DNA of 57,185 nucleotides, taken from an uncultured Pelagibacteraceae bacterium. GTDB lineage: Bacteria > Pseudomonadota > Alphaproteobacteria > Pelagibacterales > Pelagibacteraceae. Where the stretch lies: NCBI GenBank assembly GCA_902517745.1, contig CABYDS010000007.1, positions 1-57,185 of the forward strand. The letters run 5' to 3'. Below, in pieces: positions 10,285 through 19,343 of this stretch. The position numbers and the translations under genes are program-made. The first letter of the stretch is position 1, and the number at the start of each line of letters is the position of its first letter. The notes beneath the pieces are model-generated. The model was not told where the DNA came from. It saw only the letters and a program-made list of their open reading frames with translations, and searched no databases.

Positions 10285-10482
10285 TTACTCTTTTTTGTCT
10301 GAGTCTTGATTTTCAGATATATTTTTTGGTTGGCTATCTTCTGTAGCATCTGTAGCCATACCTTTTTTAAAACTTTTAATTCCTTTAGCAACATCACCCA
10401 TTAGACTAGAGATTTTACCTCTACCAAAAAGTAATACTACTAAAATTACTACAATTGCAATTTGCCAAAATCCTATACTCAT
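10285..10482 (-). CDS. tatA: Sec-independent protein translocase TatA
   Basis: TatA oligomerises to form the protein-conducting element of the Tat system. The 65-residue protein has the short membrane helix [18 protein letters not shown], the conserved FGRGK hinge, an amphipathic helix and an acidic/basic tail (DKKE at the end). It lies between scpB (42 bp upstream) and tatB. Confidence 0.95.
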   Translation of the reverse strand: MSIGFWQIAIVVILVVLLFGRGKISSLMGDVAKGIKSFKKGMATDATEDSQPKNISENQDSDKKE

Positions 10483-10524
10483 AATTACTTATAACCTTAT
10501 AATTTTAGTTTTAAAACTATTTTT

Positions 10525-11217
10525 TTATTTATCGTTATCGGTATTAAGAGTGCTATTAAGCATCTCATCTATATCGGAGTATATATTTTCCTTTTTATCC
10601 TCTTGTTTTTCTTTATAGAATTTGCCTGTTCCAAATATAGATGCATCTACACTAGATGTATCAATAAGACCTGCAGTTCCTAATTCATCAACGGTTGGAA
10701 GATCTGACAATTTTTGGAGATTGAAATGACTTAAAAAGTCATCTGTTGTTCCATATTGAATAGGTTTACCAGGGGCATCTTTTCGACCTTGAGGTCTAAC
10801 CCAGTTCAATTCCATCAATATCTCAAGTGTATTATTTCCAAACGCAACTCCACGAATTTCTTCTATTTCAGCTCTAGTGACTGGTTGATGATAAACAATA
10901 ATTGCAAGTGTTTCTATCGCAGCCTTTGATAATTTTTTTTCAACAGTTTTTTGTTGAGACATTAATGAGGATAAATTTGGTGAAGTTCTAAAAGACCACT
11001 TATTGGATATACAGACTAAATTTATTCCACGATCAGAATAAAAATTCTGAAGTTTTAGTAAAGATTTTTCAACATCTGTCTTTTTTGAAATTTTATTTTC
11101 AATAGTTTCAATATTTAAAGGCTCTGCTGCTGCAAAAACAATAGCTTCTATTTCTTTATCAACATCACTTAATTTAGATGGAAATGATACAACATTATTT
11201 TTTTTTAATTTATTCAT
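10525..11217 (-). CDS. scpB: segregation and condensation protein B
   Basis: ScpB is the kleisin-binding winged-helix subunit of the SMC-ScpAB condensin that compacts and segregates the chromosome. The 230 residues contain two winged-helix domains with the family motif IETLAIIVYHQPVTRAEIEEIRG (about residues 102-124), followed by a low-complexity acidic/Asn-rich C-terminus. The start overlaps the scpA stop by one base. Confidence 0.94.
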   Translation of the reverse strand: MNKLKKNNVVSFPSKLSDVDKEIEAIVFAAAEPLNIETIENKISKKTDVEKSLLKLQNFYSDRGINLVCISNKWSFRTSPNLSSLMSQQKTVEKKLSKAAIETLAIIVYHQPVTRAEIEEIRGVAFGNNTLEILMELNWVRPQGRKDAPGKPIQYGTTDDFLSHFNLQKLSDLPTVDELGTAGLIDTSSVDASIFGTGKFYKEKQEDKKENIYSDIDEMLNSTLNTDNDK

Positions 11218-11948
11218 TAGATTTTTTTAATATATATATCCTCAAATAAATTATCTTGTTTAATAGATATATTGCCTTCTTTTGCAAGCTCTAAAGATCC
11301 AGCAAAAATTCCTGCATTACCTGTCTTACTTAAAGTTTTAGAATTTCTAAAATTTTTTGGTATTAGATCAGTCATATTTTTCCAATCATTTAAATTATTG
11401 TAAAACTCTTTTATAACTTTAATACCTTCTTCAGTAGTAAATACTGGGAGTTTCGGAATATTCATTCTCTGAAAATCTTTTGTCATTACGATACTTGAAT
11501 ACGTTTTTAATAATTCAAACAATGTTAATGAATATTGAGAATTATAAATTGATCTCATTCCACTTTTTGAACCTCTCATAAAAATATCTTTGCCTAATCT
11601 TTTTCTGCTCAACATCTGAGAAGACAATAATCTTATTAATTCTAGTTTTTTAAGTTGGAGCTTTAATTTCTCTGCTACTTCAAGAGCTTTAAATTCCTCT
11701 TCTTCTGTTTCTGGTAATAGTAGTTTAGATTTAAGATAAGTTAACCAAGTAGCCATTAGCAAATATTCTGAGGCTAATTCTAAATTTAAATTTTCAGTTT
11801 TTGTTATAAAATCATGAAATTGATCTGCTAATTTGGTGATTGATATAATTTCCAAATCAACTTTTTGTGATTTTGCTAAATCTAAAAGTATTTCTAATGA
11901 TCCAGAGTAATTACTAAGATCAACATTAAATTCTAAAGAATCACTCAT
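11217..11948 (-). CDS. scpA: segregation and condensation protein A (kleisin)
   Basis: ScpA bridges the heads of the SMC dimer. The 243 residues begin with the typical YSGSLEILLDLAKSQKVDLEIISITKLADQF block and the EYLLMATWLTYLKSKLLLPE segment, both diagnostic of ScpA. It lies 10 bp downstream of nagZ and is coupled to scpB by a one-base overlap, as in other alphaproteobacteria. Confidence 0.95.
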   Translation of the reverse strand: MSDSLEFNVDLSNYSGSLEILLDLAKSQKVDLEIISITKLADQFHDFITKTENLNLELASEYLLMATWLTYLKSKLLLPETEEEEFKALEVAEKLKLQLKKLELIRLLSSQMLSRKRLGKDIFMRGSKSGMRSIYNSQYSLTLFELLKTYSSIVMTKDFQRMNIPKLPVFTTEEGIKVIKEFYNNLNDWKNMTDLIPKNFRNSKTLSKTGNAGIFAGSLELAKEGNISIKQDNLFEDIYIKKI

Positions 11949-11958
11949 GGATTTAAAT

Positions 11959-12909
11959 TTAACTTATTATTTGAATTAATTTAGAAGTTTTTTTTACAAT
12001 AAAATCATCAATATAAGGTGAATTTTGACCTACCACATTCATTTCTCTCATTTTTCCATTGCAATGAAGCACCAAATTACAACCTGCACGAAAAGATTTA
12101 ATAACGTTATTTTTTAAATTACCTTTAAGAGCACCCATAGAAATATCATCTGACATTAATATTCCCTTGAATGATATTTCTCTTCTAATCATTTTTATGA
12201 TTTTTTTAGAATGTGAAACGTTATTTATCGGATCAAGTTTCTTAAACAACAAGTGACCGGTCATACCTAAAACAGATTTTTTTTTGGTAAATGGAAAAAA
12301 ATCATATTTTTTAAGATACTTTAGATCTTTGTCTATAACTGGTAATTTATAATGACTATCAACTTTAGCTAAACCATGACCTGGAAGATGTTTAATTACT
12401 GTACCAACCCTATTTTCGTGAAATTTTTCGATAGATATATCGCCAATTTTAGACAGAGTTTTTTTATCATTTGAATAGGATCGATCACCTATAATTTTAT
12501 GAGACTTATTTCGTCTTAAATCCAATACGGGAACTGTATTAATATTAATACCAATAAGTCTTAACAAATAGGATATTTGCTTAACATAAACATTGAAATA
12601 AATATCAAATTTTTTTCTATCTTTTGAATATAAATCACCAAAATATTTTGCACTAAAAATGGAATTATCTATGAATTTTCTTAATCTACTTACTCTTCCA
12701 CCTTCTTCATCAATTAGAATTGGATAATTAGAGTTTTTAAATATTTTTTTAATCGAACCAGTTAATTTTTGAACTTGATTGATTGATTTTATATTTCTTG
12801 AAAAAAGAATTATTCCCCATGGCTTATATTTTTTTAAAAAACTTACTTCACTTTTTTTTAAATTATGTCCACTAATGCCACATATAAAAGCTCTAGTTTT
12901 TTTAATCAT
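11959..12909 (-). CDS. nagZ: beta-N-acetylhexosaminidase NagZ (GH3)
   Basis: NagZ removes N-acetylglucosamine from anhydromuropeptides in cytoplasmic peptidoglycan recycling. The 316-residue glycoside hydrolase family 3 protein shows LIDEEGGRVSRLR (near residue 85), the KHLPGHGLAKVDSHYKLP motif with the family's catalytic His/Asp dyad region, and the nucleophile motif MSDDISMGAL. It overlaps the upstream short membrane-protein gene by 8 bp. The scpA-upstream position is standard for alphaproteobacteria. Confidence 0.92.
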   Translation of the reverse strand: MIKKTRAFICGISGHNLKKSEVSFLKKYKPWGIILFSRNIKSINQVQKLTGSIKKIFKNSNYPILIDEEGGRVSRLRKFIDNSIFSAKYFGDLYSKDRKKFDIYFNVYVKQISYLLRLIGININTVPVLDLRRNKSHKIIGDRSYSNDKKTLSKIGDISIEKFHENRVGTVIKHLPGHGLAKVDSHYKLPVIDKDLKYLKKYDFFPFTKKKSVLGMTGHLLFKKLDPINNVSHSKKIIKMIRREISFKGILMSDDISMGALKGNLKNNVIKSFRAGCNLVLHCNGKMREMNVVGQNSPYIDDFIVKKTSKLIQIIS

Positions 12910-13159
12910 TATATAACAATTCCCAAAATGAATATTTTTTTGTGTTTTTATTTTTGTATTCTACATATTCAATAATATTGTCCGTGTCATTTTTAAGAAT
13001 AAATAAATTATTTTCGTTAGATGAGATTTTTTCATCAATACTTGAAACCGCTCTATATGATTTCTTGTAATTATCGTCTGAAAAATAATATCTTAGAGTA
13101 AAAAATAGAAAGAAAAATATAATTATTAAATAAAATAGATATTTTAGCTCTTTTAGCAT
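12902..13159 (-). CDS. short single-pass membrane protein in the SPOR-protein position
   Basis: The 85-residue protein has a short Lys-containing N-terminus, one membrane segment (about 8-28, very Phe/Ile/Leu-rich) and a charged Asn/Lys/Asp-rich tail of about 55 residues with no recognisable domain. Overlaps of one base with argS and 8 bp with nagZ show it is a real, translationally embedded gene. In other alphaproteobacteria the gene between argS and nagZ encodes a much longer membrane protein with a C-terminal peptidoglycan-binding SPOR domain. Here only the membrane anchor seems to remain. Function unknown. Confidence 0.7.
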   Translation of the reverse strand: MLKELKYLFYLIIIFFFLFFTLRYYFSDDNYKKSYRAVSSIDEKISSNENNLFILKNDTDNIIEYVEYKNKNTKKYSFWELLYND

Positions 13160-14889
13160 TACATTTTTTCAGGTGTATCAACACCTATAATATCCATTCC
13201 AGTTTTAATTGTTTTGGCAATAGATTTTAAAAATATTAGTTTTTCTATATTTATTGTTTTATCATCATTGATAAATCTTTTTTCAACATCATCTTTTCCC
13301 ATATTCCAATAGGAATGAAACTGAGATGATAACTCATATAAATATACAGGGATTCTATGAGGTTCTAGTTTTTTAGTGGAAATTTCTACACATTTAGGCC
13401 ATTCAGATATTTTTTTAAAAATTTCAATTTCTTCATTATTAAATTGCATATTATTATTTTCATTATCAATCTTGTCATCAATATTTTTATTTATATTTCT
13501 AAAAACCGATGAAATTCTAGCATAACAATATTGAACATAATAAAGCGGATTGTCTTTAGATTTTTCTTTTACTTTTGTAAAATCAAAATCTAATTCAGCA
13601 TCATTGCTTCTACTTAGCATAATAAATCTTGTTGCATCTTTTCCAACTTCAGAAATTAAATCTTCAACGGTAATGTAATCACCTTTTCTTTTAGACATTT
13701 TAAAAGGTTTGCCATCTTTTATTAACTTAACAAGTTGGCTTACTTTACAAATTAATTTATTTTTTTCCCCAGATAATGCTTCAACAACAGATGTAATTCT
13801 TTTTATATAACCCGCATGATCCGCTCCTAAAATATTTATTAATTTATCAAATTTTCTGTTTAGTTTTGTATTATGATACGCAACATCTCCAGCAAAATAA
13901 GTCCATGTGTTGTCAGATTTTTGTAATGCCCTATCTTTATCATCCCCAAAATCTGTTGATCTAAAAAGTAACTGATCTCTTTCTACCCAATTAGTTGTGT
14001 CTTCTCCTTCGGGAGCTTTGATTTTTCCTATATATACAAATTTATCTTTTTTAAGTTTCTCAATAACCTTATCAACCTCTTTATTTTCAACTATTTCAGT
14101 CTCACTCGCAAAATTATCATGAATAATTCCCAAATTATTTAAATTAGTCTTAATGAGTTTAAGTGACTCTGTAATTGCTAATTTAGTAAGTGTTAATTTT
14201 ATTTTTTCATAATCATCAAATTGTAAATCTTTATTATTATCTATAATATGTTGGGCTATATCCTTGATGTATTCTCCTGGATATAAATCATCCTCATTTA
14301 CTGGAAACGTTTGATTATCTAATTTTTCTTTTATTCTCAAATATACAGATCTAGTAAAATGTAAAATTTGATTACCATGATCATTTACATAATATTCTTT
14401 TACAACTTCTTGATTGTTAAATTTTAACAAATTAGAGATAACATCCCCCAAAATAGCACCTCTACAATGGCCGACATGTAATGGTCCAGTGGGATTTGCA
14501 GAGACGAATTCAATAAGATGTTTCTTTTTAGAGCCATTAAGTGCTGCACCAAAATTACTAAGATTATTTATATTTAAGAGAAATGAAGTCCAAAACTCTT
14601 TTTTTAAAATAATATTTATAAATCCAGGCTTTGCTATTTCTATCTTCTCAATATTAGTATCGTCTTTAAAAATAATATCATTTAATTTTTCAGCAATTTT
14701 AATTGGTGGTTCATTATTTGTTTTAGACAAAACCATTGCAACATTAGTTGACAGATCGCACTTAAATTTTTTAGGAGGTATATCTACATTTATACCAGAT
14801 AAACTTTCAGGTAATAAAATCAGCTTTTCTTCACTTGCTAATTTAATTTTATTTAAAATTTTATTTAAGTATTCCTCAAATATATTCAT
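13159..14889 (-). CDS. argS: arginyl-tRNA synthetase
   Basis: ArgS is a class I synthetase that charges arginine tRNAs. The 576 residues contain the HIGH-type motif as HVGH at residues 138-141 within SANPTGPLHVGHCRGAILGD, the KMSKRKG loop, and the C-terminal DALR anticodon-binding region (YVQYCYARISSVFRNI onwards). The start overlaps the dgt stop by 4 bp (ATGA), and the end overlaps the following short membrane-protein gene by one base. Confidence 0.97.
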   Translation of the reverse strand: MNIFEEYLNKILNKIKLASEEKLILLPESLSGINVDIPPKKFKCDLSTNVAMVLSKTNNEPPIKIAEKLNDIIFKDDTNIEKIEIAKPGFINIILKKEFWTSFLLNINNLSNFGAALNGSKKKHLIEFVSANPTGPLHVGHCRGAILGDVISNLLKFNNQEVVKEYYVNDHGNQILHFTRSVYLRIKEKLDNQTFPVNEDDLYPGEYIKDIAQHIIDNNKDLQFDDYEKIKLTLTKLAITESLKLIKTNLNNLGIIHDNFASETEIVENKEVDKVIEKLKKDKFVYIGKIKAPEGEDTTNWVERDQLLFRSTDFGDDKDRALQKSDNTWTYFAGDVAYHNTKLNRKFDKLINILGADHAGYIKRITSVVEALSGEKNKLICKVSQLVKLIKDGKPFKMSKRKGDYITVEDLISEVGKDATRFIMLSRSNDAELDFDFTKVKEKSKDNPLYYVQYCYARISSVFRNINKNIDDKIDNENNNMQFNNEEIEIFKKISEWPKCVEISTKKLEPHRIPVYLYELSSQFHSYWNMGKDDVEKRFINDDKTINIEKLIFLKSIAKTIKTGMDIIGVDTPEKM

Positions 14890-16004
14890 TTTGATGCTCT
14901 ATATAATTGTATGGCGTACCTATCTGTCATGCCAGAAATATAATCAGATATAGCTCTTTCTTTGTTAGTTTTTAAATATTTGGTTTTAATATACTTTTTT
15001 GGATTTTTGTTAATTACACTAAAAAGCTTTTTAATTATCTTTTTTCCTTCGTTATTTTTTTTTAATACATCTTTATTATTATACATAGTTATTCTAAGAA
15101 AATCTCTAATCTCATTTATAGTTATTTTTAATTTGTTGGAAAAATCAACAATTTGATTTTTTTTATTTGATACATCTTTTTTTGTAGATATTTTATTCAT
15201 TAAAATATTTCTTGTCGTAGTTTTTATTAAGTCTTGAACCATTAAATTTATAGAGTCTCTTATAGTTTGATATACAAGAATATCATTATTTTCACTTTTT
15301 AATTTATTTTTATACGATTTTAAAATTTCATCAAAAAAAGAGATTTGTTTAAGATCGTTTAACTTAAATAATTTTGCTTTTATTCCATCTTGAATATCAT
15401 GGTTATTGTATGCAACGTCATCGGATATAGATGCAATTTGGGCCTCCAAAGATGAGTTTTTTGAAAAATTAATTTTATTTTTTAAATTTTTCAAACCAAT
15501 TAAATTATTTATTTTGACTAGCTTTGTTACCGGACCATTATGTTTAATAAGTCCATCTAATGTTTCTAATGTTAAATTAAGACCTTCAAATTTAAAATAT
15601 TTATTTTCAATGAACATTACTATCCTAAGTGTTTGAAGGTTGTGGTCAAATCCCCCATATTCATACATACATTCATTTAGGGACTCTTCTCCCGCATGAC
15701 CAAAAGGTGTATGACCTAAATCATGAGCTAAACTTAATGTTTCAGCTAAATCATCATTTAAACCTAAGTATTTAGCAATTGTTCTAGCAATTTGTGAAAC
15801 TTCAATGGAATGCGTGATTCTAGTTCTATAATGATCTCCTTCAGTATTCACAAATACCTGAGTTTTGTGCTTCAATCTTCTAAAAGAGGTAGAATGAATA
15901 ATTCTATCTCTATCTCTTTGAAAAGGTGATCTGAAAGGATTGCTCGCTTCTTTGAACAGTCTACCTTTTGATGCAAATGTTCCTAATTTTGAGTAATTTT
16001 TCAT
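14886..16004 (-). CDS. dgt: deoxyguanosinetriphosphate triphosphohydrolase-like protein
   Basis: This is an HD-domain dNTP triphosphohydrolase that may trim dNTP pools. The 372 residues show FRRLKHKTQVF, GDHYRTRITHSIEVSQIAR, the metal-binding HDLGHTPFGHAGE motif and DDVAYNNHDIQDG. Length and motifs fit the type 2 (non-enteric) Dgt subfamily. It is the first gene of the leftward operon running to serS and is divergent from the ErpA-type gene 50 bp away. Confidence 0.92.
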   Translation of the reverse strand: MKNYSKLGTFASKGRLFKEASNPFRSPFQRDRDRIIHSTSFRRLKHKTQVFVNTEGDHYRTRITHSIEVSQIARTIAKYLGLNDDLAETLSLAHDLGHTPFGHAGEESLNECMYEYGGFDHNLQTLRIVMFIENKYFKFEGLNLTLETLDGLIKHNGPVTKLVKINNLIGLKNLKNKINFSKNSSLEAQIASISDDVAYNNHDIQDGIKAKLFKLNDLKQISFFDEILKSYKNKLKSENNDILVYQTIRDSINLMVQDLIKTTTRNILMNKISTKKDVSNKKNQIVDFSNKLKITINEIRDFLRITMYNNKDVLKKNNEGKKIIKKLFSVINKNPKKYIKTKYLKTNKERAISDYISGMTDRYAIQLYRASK

Positions 16005-16054
16005 TCTTTAAAAATGGCAAAATATTATTATATTGTTTTTATCAATGTTTAATT

Positions 16055-16372
16055 ATGATTAAAGAAATTAAATTTACAGATAATGCTATAAAGCAGATAA
16101 ACCATCTTCTATCATCAAAAGATAAAGGGTCATTTTTTAGAATCGCTATTAAAGGTGGTGGATGCTCTGGATTTCAATATGATTTCTCATTTGATAACTC
16201 TGCTAATGATGATGATCTACAACAAGACAATATTCTTATCGACAAAATATCGGCTGATTTACTAAAAGGATCTGAAGTTGATTTTGTAAAAGAATTGATC
16301 GGAGATTCTTTTAAAATAAACAACCCACAAAGTAAATCTTCTTGTGGTTGTGGCGTATCTTTCTCGCTTTAA
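16055..16372 (+). CDS. erpA: A-type iron-sulfur carrier protein (ErpA-like)
   Basis: This protein delivers Fe-S clusters to apo-enzymes. From ATG 16055 it is 105 residues, the usual length of the HesB/IscA/ErpA family. The three cluster-ligand cysteines are Cys37 (GGGCSGFQYDF), Cys97 and Cys99 (SSCGCGVSFSL). A longer reading from 15968 would add 29 unrelated residues and overlap dgt, so it is rejected. The stop overlaps the start of xthA (TAATG). ErpA is favoured over IscA because no isc genes are adjacent and dgt-erpA-xthA order is common in alphaproteobacteria. Confidence 0.9.
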   Translation: MIKEIKFTDNAIKQINHLLSSKDKGSFFRIAIKGGGCSGFQYDFSFDNSANDDDLQQDNILIDKISADLLKGSEVDFVKELIGDSFKINNPQSKSSCGCGVSFSL

Positions 16373-17148
16373 TGATAATTAGTTCCTGGAATGTTAACTC
16401 TGTAAGAGCAAGAATTGAAAATATTAAAGAGTATCTAAAAAAATATTCACCAGATATTTTAATGATGCAAGAGATCAAAGCTCAAGATGAAAACTATCCT
16501 TACGAAGACATTGAAAAATCAAATTACCAAAATTATGTATTTGGTCAAAAATCATATAATGGGGTTGCAATAATTTCTAAAAAAAAATTGGACAAAATTG
16601 AAAAAGATATTTTTAAAGATAAAAATAAACAATCAAGAATTATTACAGCAGATCTAAAACATAAATCAAAAACAATTAAATTAATAAATATATATACACC
16701 TAATGGAAATCCAGTTGATACAGAAAAGTATACTTACAAATTATATTGGCTAGAAAGTTTAATTAAAAAATTAAAAGCTTATTTAAAAAAAAAAGAGAAT
16801 ATAATTATTGGTGGTGATTTTAATATAATTCCATCAGCTGAGGATGTTCATAATCCTAAAGGATATGAAAATGATGCATTGTTTAGACTAGAGATAAGAA
16901 AAAAATTAAGAGAATTATTAAGTTTAGGTTTTCATGATGCATATAGATATATTCATCCTGACAAAGAGGGATATACGTTTTGGGATTATACAAGCGGTGC
17001 ATGGCAAAAAAATAATGGCATGAGAATTGATCATTTCTTAGTTTCAAACTCAATTATAAATCTTGTAAAAGATGTAAAAATTAATAAATTTCCTCGTGGA
17101 AGACAAAAACCTTCGGATCACACACCAATTGAAATTGAATTAACTTAA
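16372..17148 (+). CDS. xthA: exodeoxyribonuclease III
   Basis: XthA is a Mg-dependent AP endonuclease and 3'-5' exonuclease of base-excision repair. From ATG 16372 (one-base overlap with the erpA stop) the protein has 258 residues. Motifs of the endonuclease/exonuclease/phosphatase family are visible: SSWNVNSVRARI (metal/active-site Asn8), LMMQEIKA (Glu34), GGDFNIIPSAEDVHNP, and the C-terminal RIDHFLVS and SDHTPIEIE with the catalytic Asp-His. The 3' end overlaps the convergent DpkA-like gene by 9 bp. Confidence 0.94.
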   Translation: MIISSWNVNSVRARIENIKEYLKKYSPDILMMQEIKAQDENYPYEDIEKSNYQNYVFGQKSYNGVAIISKKKLDKIEKDIFKDKNKQSRIITADLKHKSKTIKLINIYTPNGNPVDTEKYTYKLYWLESLIKKLKAYLKKKENIIIGGDFNIIPSAEDVHNPKGYENDALFRLEIRKKLRELLSLGFHDAYRYIHPDKEGYTFWDYTSGAWQKNNGMRIDHFLVSNSIINLVKDVKINKFPRGRQKPSDHTPIEIELT

Positions 17149-18138
17149 AGATTTTATTTTAATTACAAGTTCCTCATTAATATTTCTAGGTCCAGTATCT
17201 AATCTGTTTTTGTGACGTCTTTCACCAGGCAACCTAACCTCTCCCATTGATTTCATTTTCTCAAAGAATTTATTTGAATGACTATCCCAATCAGAATTTG
17301 TTAATTTGTCAGGAGATATAGCTAAAATAAACTCTCCACCACTTGGTGGTCCACCATCATCTGTATCCTTCTCAGCCGTCTCATAACTAAAATTATCTCC
17401 TACTAAGGCTCCAGCAAGTAATTCGACCATCATTGCTATTCCTGAGCCTTTATAGCCGCCAAATGGCAACAAAACTCCACCATCTGCTATTTCGCCAGGA
17501 TCAGTTGTTTCTTTTCCATCTTTAGTTAAACCAGTCCCAATTGGAACCTTGTGCCCTTCTCTTTTTGCAACTTGAACTTCTCCCATTGCCATTGATGCAG
17601 TAGCCATATCATAAACTACAGGTGGTTTATTTTTTCTAGGCCAAGCAAATGAAATTGGGTTTGTTCCAAATAAAGGTTTAATTGCTCCTGCTGGTGCAAC
17701 TGCTGGCTTATATGATGTACAGGCAAAAGCAACAAGTCCTTGCTCTGCTATTGCTTCAGTCTCAGGCCACATAGCAGCCATATGATGAGAATTAGTAATT
17801 GCTAAAACTGCAACTCCATTTTCTTTTGCAGCTTTTACGAGTTCTGGTATTCCATATTTTAAAACCATTGGGGCAAGACTATTTTTCCCATCTGCTTTAA
17901 CAACACTTGGGGTTAATTTTGAAATCACTGGTCTAGCCTTACCATTAATTTTTCCGCTTTTTAAACCAGATACATAAGCGGGTAATCTAAATAGACCATG
18001 AGATAATGATCCATCTCTTTCAGCATTTTTGATTAAAGTAGATAAAGTATCTGCTGTTTCTTCATCGCATCCGTTAGCTATTAATGTTTTTTTAGCTAAA
18101 TGAAAAATTTCTTCTAAACTTAAAGGAACGGTTGCCAT
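17140..18138 (-). CDS. Ldh-family NAD(P)H-dependent imine reductase, DpkA-like
   Basis: The 332-residue protein belongs to the malate/L-lactate/ureidoglycolate dehydrogenase family. Its blocks AERDGSLSHGLFRLPAY, SHHMAAMWPE, PLFGTNPISFAWPR, LPFGGYKGSGIAMMVELL and RLPGERRH most resemble delta1-piperideine-2-carboxylate / delta1-pyrroline-2-carboxylate reductase (DpkA), which makes L-pipecolate or L-proline from cyclic imines. The family's catalytic His is His47 in the SHG motif. A malate or lactate dehydrogenase role is the alternative. It stands alone on its strand, convergent with xthA, with 43 bp before znuA. Confidence 0.75.
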   Translation of the reverse strand: MATVPLSLEEIFHLAKKTLIANGCDEETADTLSTLIKNAERDGSLSHGLFRLPAYVSGLKSGKINGKARPVISKLTPSVVKADGKNSLAPMVLKYGIPELVKAAKENGVAVLAITNSHHMAAMWPETEAIAEQGLVAFACTSYKPAVAPAGAIKPLFGTNPISFAWPRKNKPPVVYDMATASMAMGEVQVAKREGHKVPIGTGLTKDGKETTDPGEIADGGVLLPFGGYKGSGIAMMVELLAGALVGDNFSYETAEKDTDDGGPPSGGEFILAISPDKLTNSDWDSHSNKFFEKMKSMGEVRLPGERRHKNRLDTGPRNINEELVIKIKSLS

Positions 18139-18181
18139 AAATAATATTAGATATTATTTACGGCAAAAGTTCAATTTTTAA

Positions 18182-19324
18182 TTAACAACCTTTAAAAGAT
18201 TTAGACATATTTCTGATTAAATCAAAATATAAGTCTTTTCCAGGATCCAAAGTAGCTCCTAATGGGTCTACAACACCAGTTTTAATATTCATATCTTTTG
18301 CTACAGCTTTAATGATATTTGGATTAAACTGTGGTTCAGAAAATACACAAGCTACTTTATCATGCTCAATTATTTCTCTGATTTCAGCCAATTGTTCTGC
18401 TCCTGGCATTACATCTGTATTAACTGTAAAAGCACCCAATATATTAACATTAAATCTTTTCTCAAAATATTGGTAAGCATCATGGAAAACAATTGATGCA
18501 ACACTCTGATTTAATTCAGAAGAGACGTCACTAACAAGTTTATCAATATCTTTTAGTGCTTTCTTTAAATTGCTTTTATATTTTGATGCGTTCTTAGCAT
18601 CATTTTCAATTAAATGCTCTGCCATTTCATTTAATATAACTTTAGCATTCATTGGATCTAACCAAATATGTGGGTCATGCTCACCGTGGTGGTGACCTTC
18701 ATGTCCTGCATGATCATCGTGGTCATCATGGTCATCTTTCTTTTTATGTCCATGGTCATCATGATCGTCATGCCCATCTTTCTTTTTATGGTCATGATCA
18801 TCGTGGCCGTCTTCTTTATGACCGTCTTTTTTTTTGTGGTCGTGATCATCGTGGTCGTCATGTCCATCTTTCTTTTTATGGTCATGATCATCGTGATCAT
18901 CTTCTTTATGGCCATCTTCTTTATGTCCATGATCGTCATGATCATCATGATCACCAAAAATATTTCGTTCTCTGAATTTTAATTTATTAAGACCTTTAAT
19001 TTCCATTAATTCAATTTTTTCAGCTTTTTTTGCAATTGAATCTAATGGTTTTTCCATGAAGTTTTCTAGATCTTCACCTACCCAAAAAATAAGATCAGCT
19101 TCTTGTAACATCTTTGCATGAGATGGTTTTAACGGAAATCCATGTGGTGAAGAATATCCATCGACTATTAGGTCTGGTTTAGCAACTCCATCCATCAGAT
19201 AGCTAGCTAAAGAGTGTATAGGCTTAATTGAAGCTACAACTTTTATTTCTGCTTTTGCTGATGTAAAAAGAGCTAAAAAAGATAATATTGTAATTATTAA
19301 TGTTGATTTTTTTAAGTTTTTCAT
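18182..19324 (-). CDS. znuA: zinc ABC transporter substrate-binding protein
   Basis: ZnuA binds periplasmic zinc and hands it to ZnuBC. The 380-residue precursor has a signal peptide (about 1-25, ending AKA) and the cluster A-I metal-binding fold. Likely zinc ligands are His37 (KPIHS), His219 (DPHIWLDP) and His281 (VFHDAYQYF); Cys326 and the C-terminal Cys380 can form the ZnuA-type disulfide. Residues about 125-218 form a long His/Asp/Lys repeat loop, longer than in most relatives. It is divergent from znuC, with two Zur-box-like palindromes between. Confidence 0.96.
   Translation of the reverse strand: MKNLKKSTLIITILSFLALFTSAKAEIKVVASIKPIHSLASYLMDGVAKPDLIVDGYSSPHGFPLKPSHAKMLQEADLIFWVGEDLENFMEKPLDSIAKKAEKIELMEIKGLNKLKFRERNIFGDHDDHDDHGHKEDGHKEDDHDDHDHKKKDGHDDHDDHDHKKKDGHKEDGHDDHDHKKKDGHDDHDDHGHKKKDDHDDHDDHAGHEGHHHGEHDPHIWLDPMNAKVILNEMAEHLIENDAKNASKYKSNLKKALKDIDKLVSDVSSELNQSVASIVFHDAYQYFEKRFNVNILGAFTVNTDVMPGAEQLAEIREIIEHDKVACVFSEPQFNPNIIKAVAKDMNIKTGVVDPLGATLDPGKDLYFDLIRNMSKSFKGC
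18668..18957. repeat. imperfect tandem repeat encoding the His/Asp-rich loop of ZnuA
   Basis: This stretch of znuA is built from short, imperfect direct repeats. On the coding strand the repeated unit reads as HDDHDHKKKDG or HDDHGHKEDGHKED variants. Such repeats can expand or contract by slippage without breaking the frame. Repeat-born open frames also appear on both strands here and are not genes. Confidence 0.85.
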
Positions 19325-19343
19325 AATTTAATTTAATGTTAAT

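Noticed and set aside
10506..10519. Palindrome TAGTTTTAAAACTA between scpB and tatA
   Set aside because: It has no loop and is only AT-rich; with 42 bp of spacer and no strong T-run it is not a convincing terminator or operator.
15968..16054. Upstream start for the ErpA-like gene
   Set aside because: The added residues are not family-like and the extension overlaps dgt; ATG 16055 gives the normal family length.
18652..18982. Several open frames on both strands opposite the His-rich loop of znuA, including His- and Met/Ile-rich ones
   Set aside because: They are by-products of the repetitive GAT/CAT-rich DNA; none has a ribosome site or sensible protein features, while znuA itself is intact.
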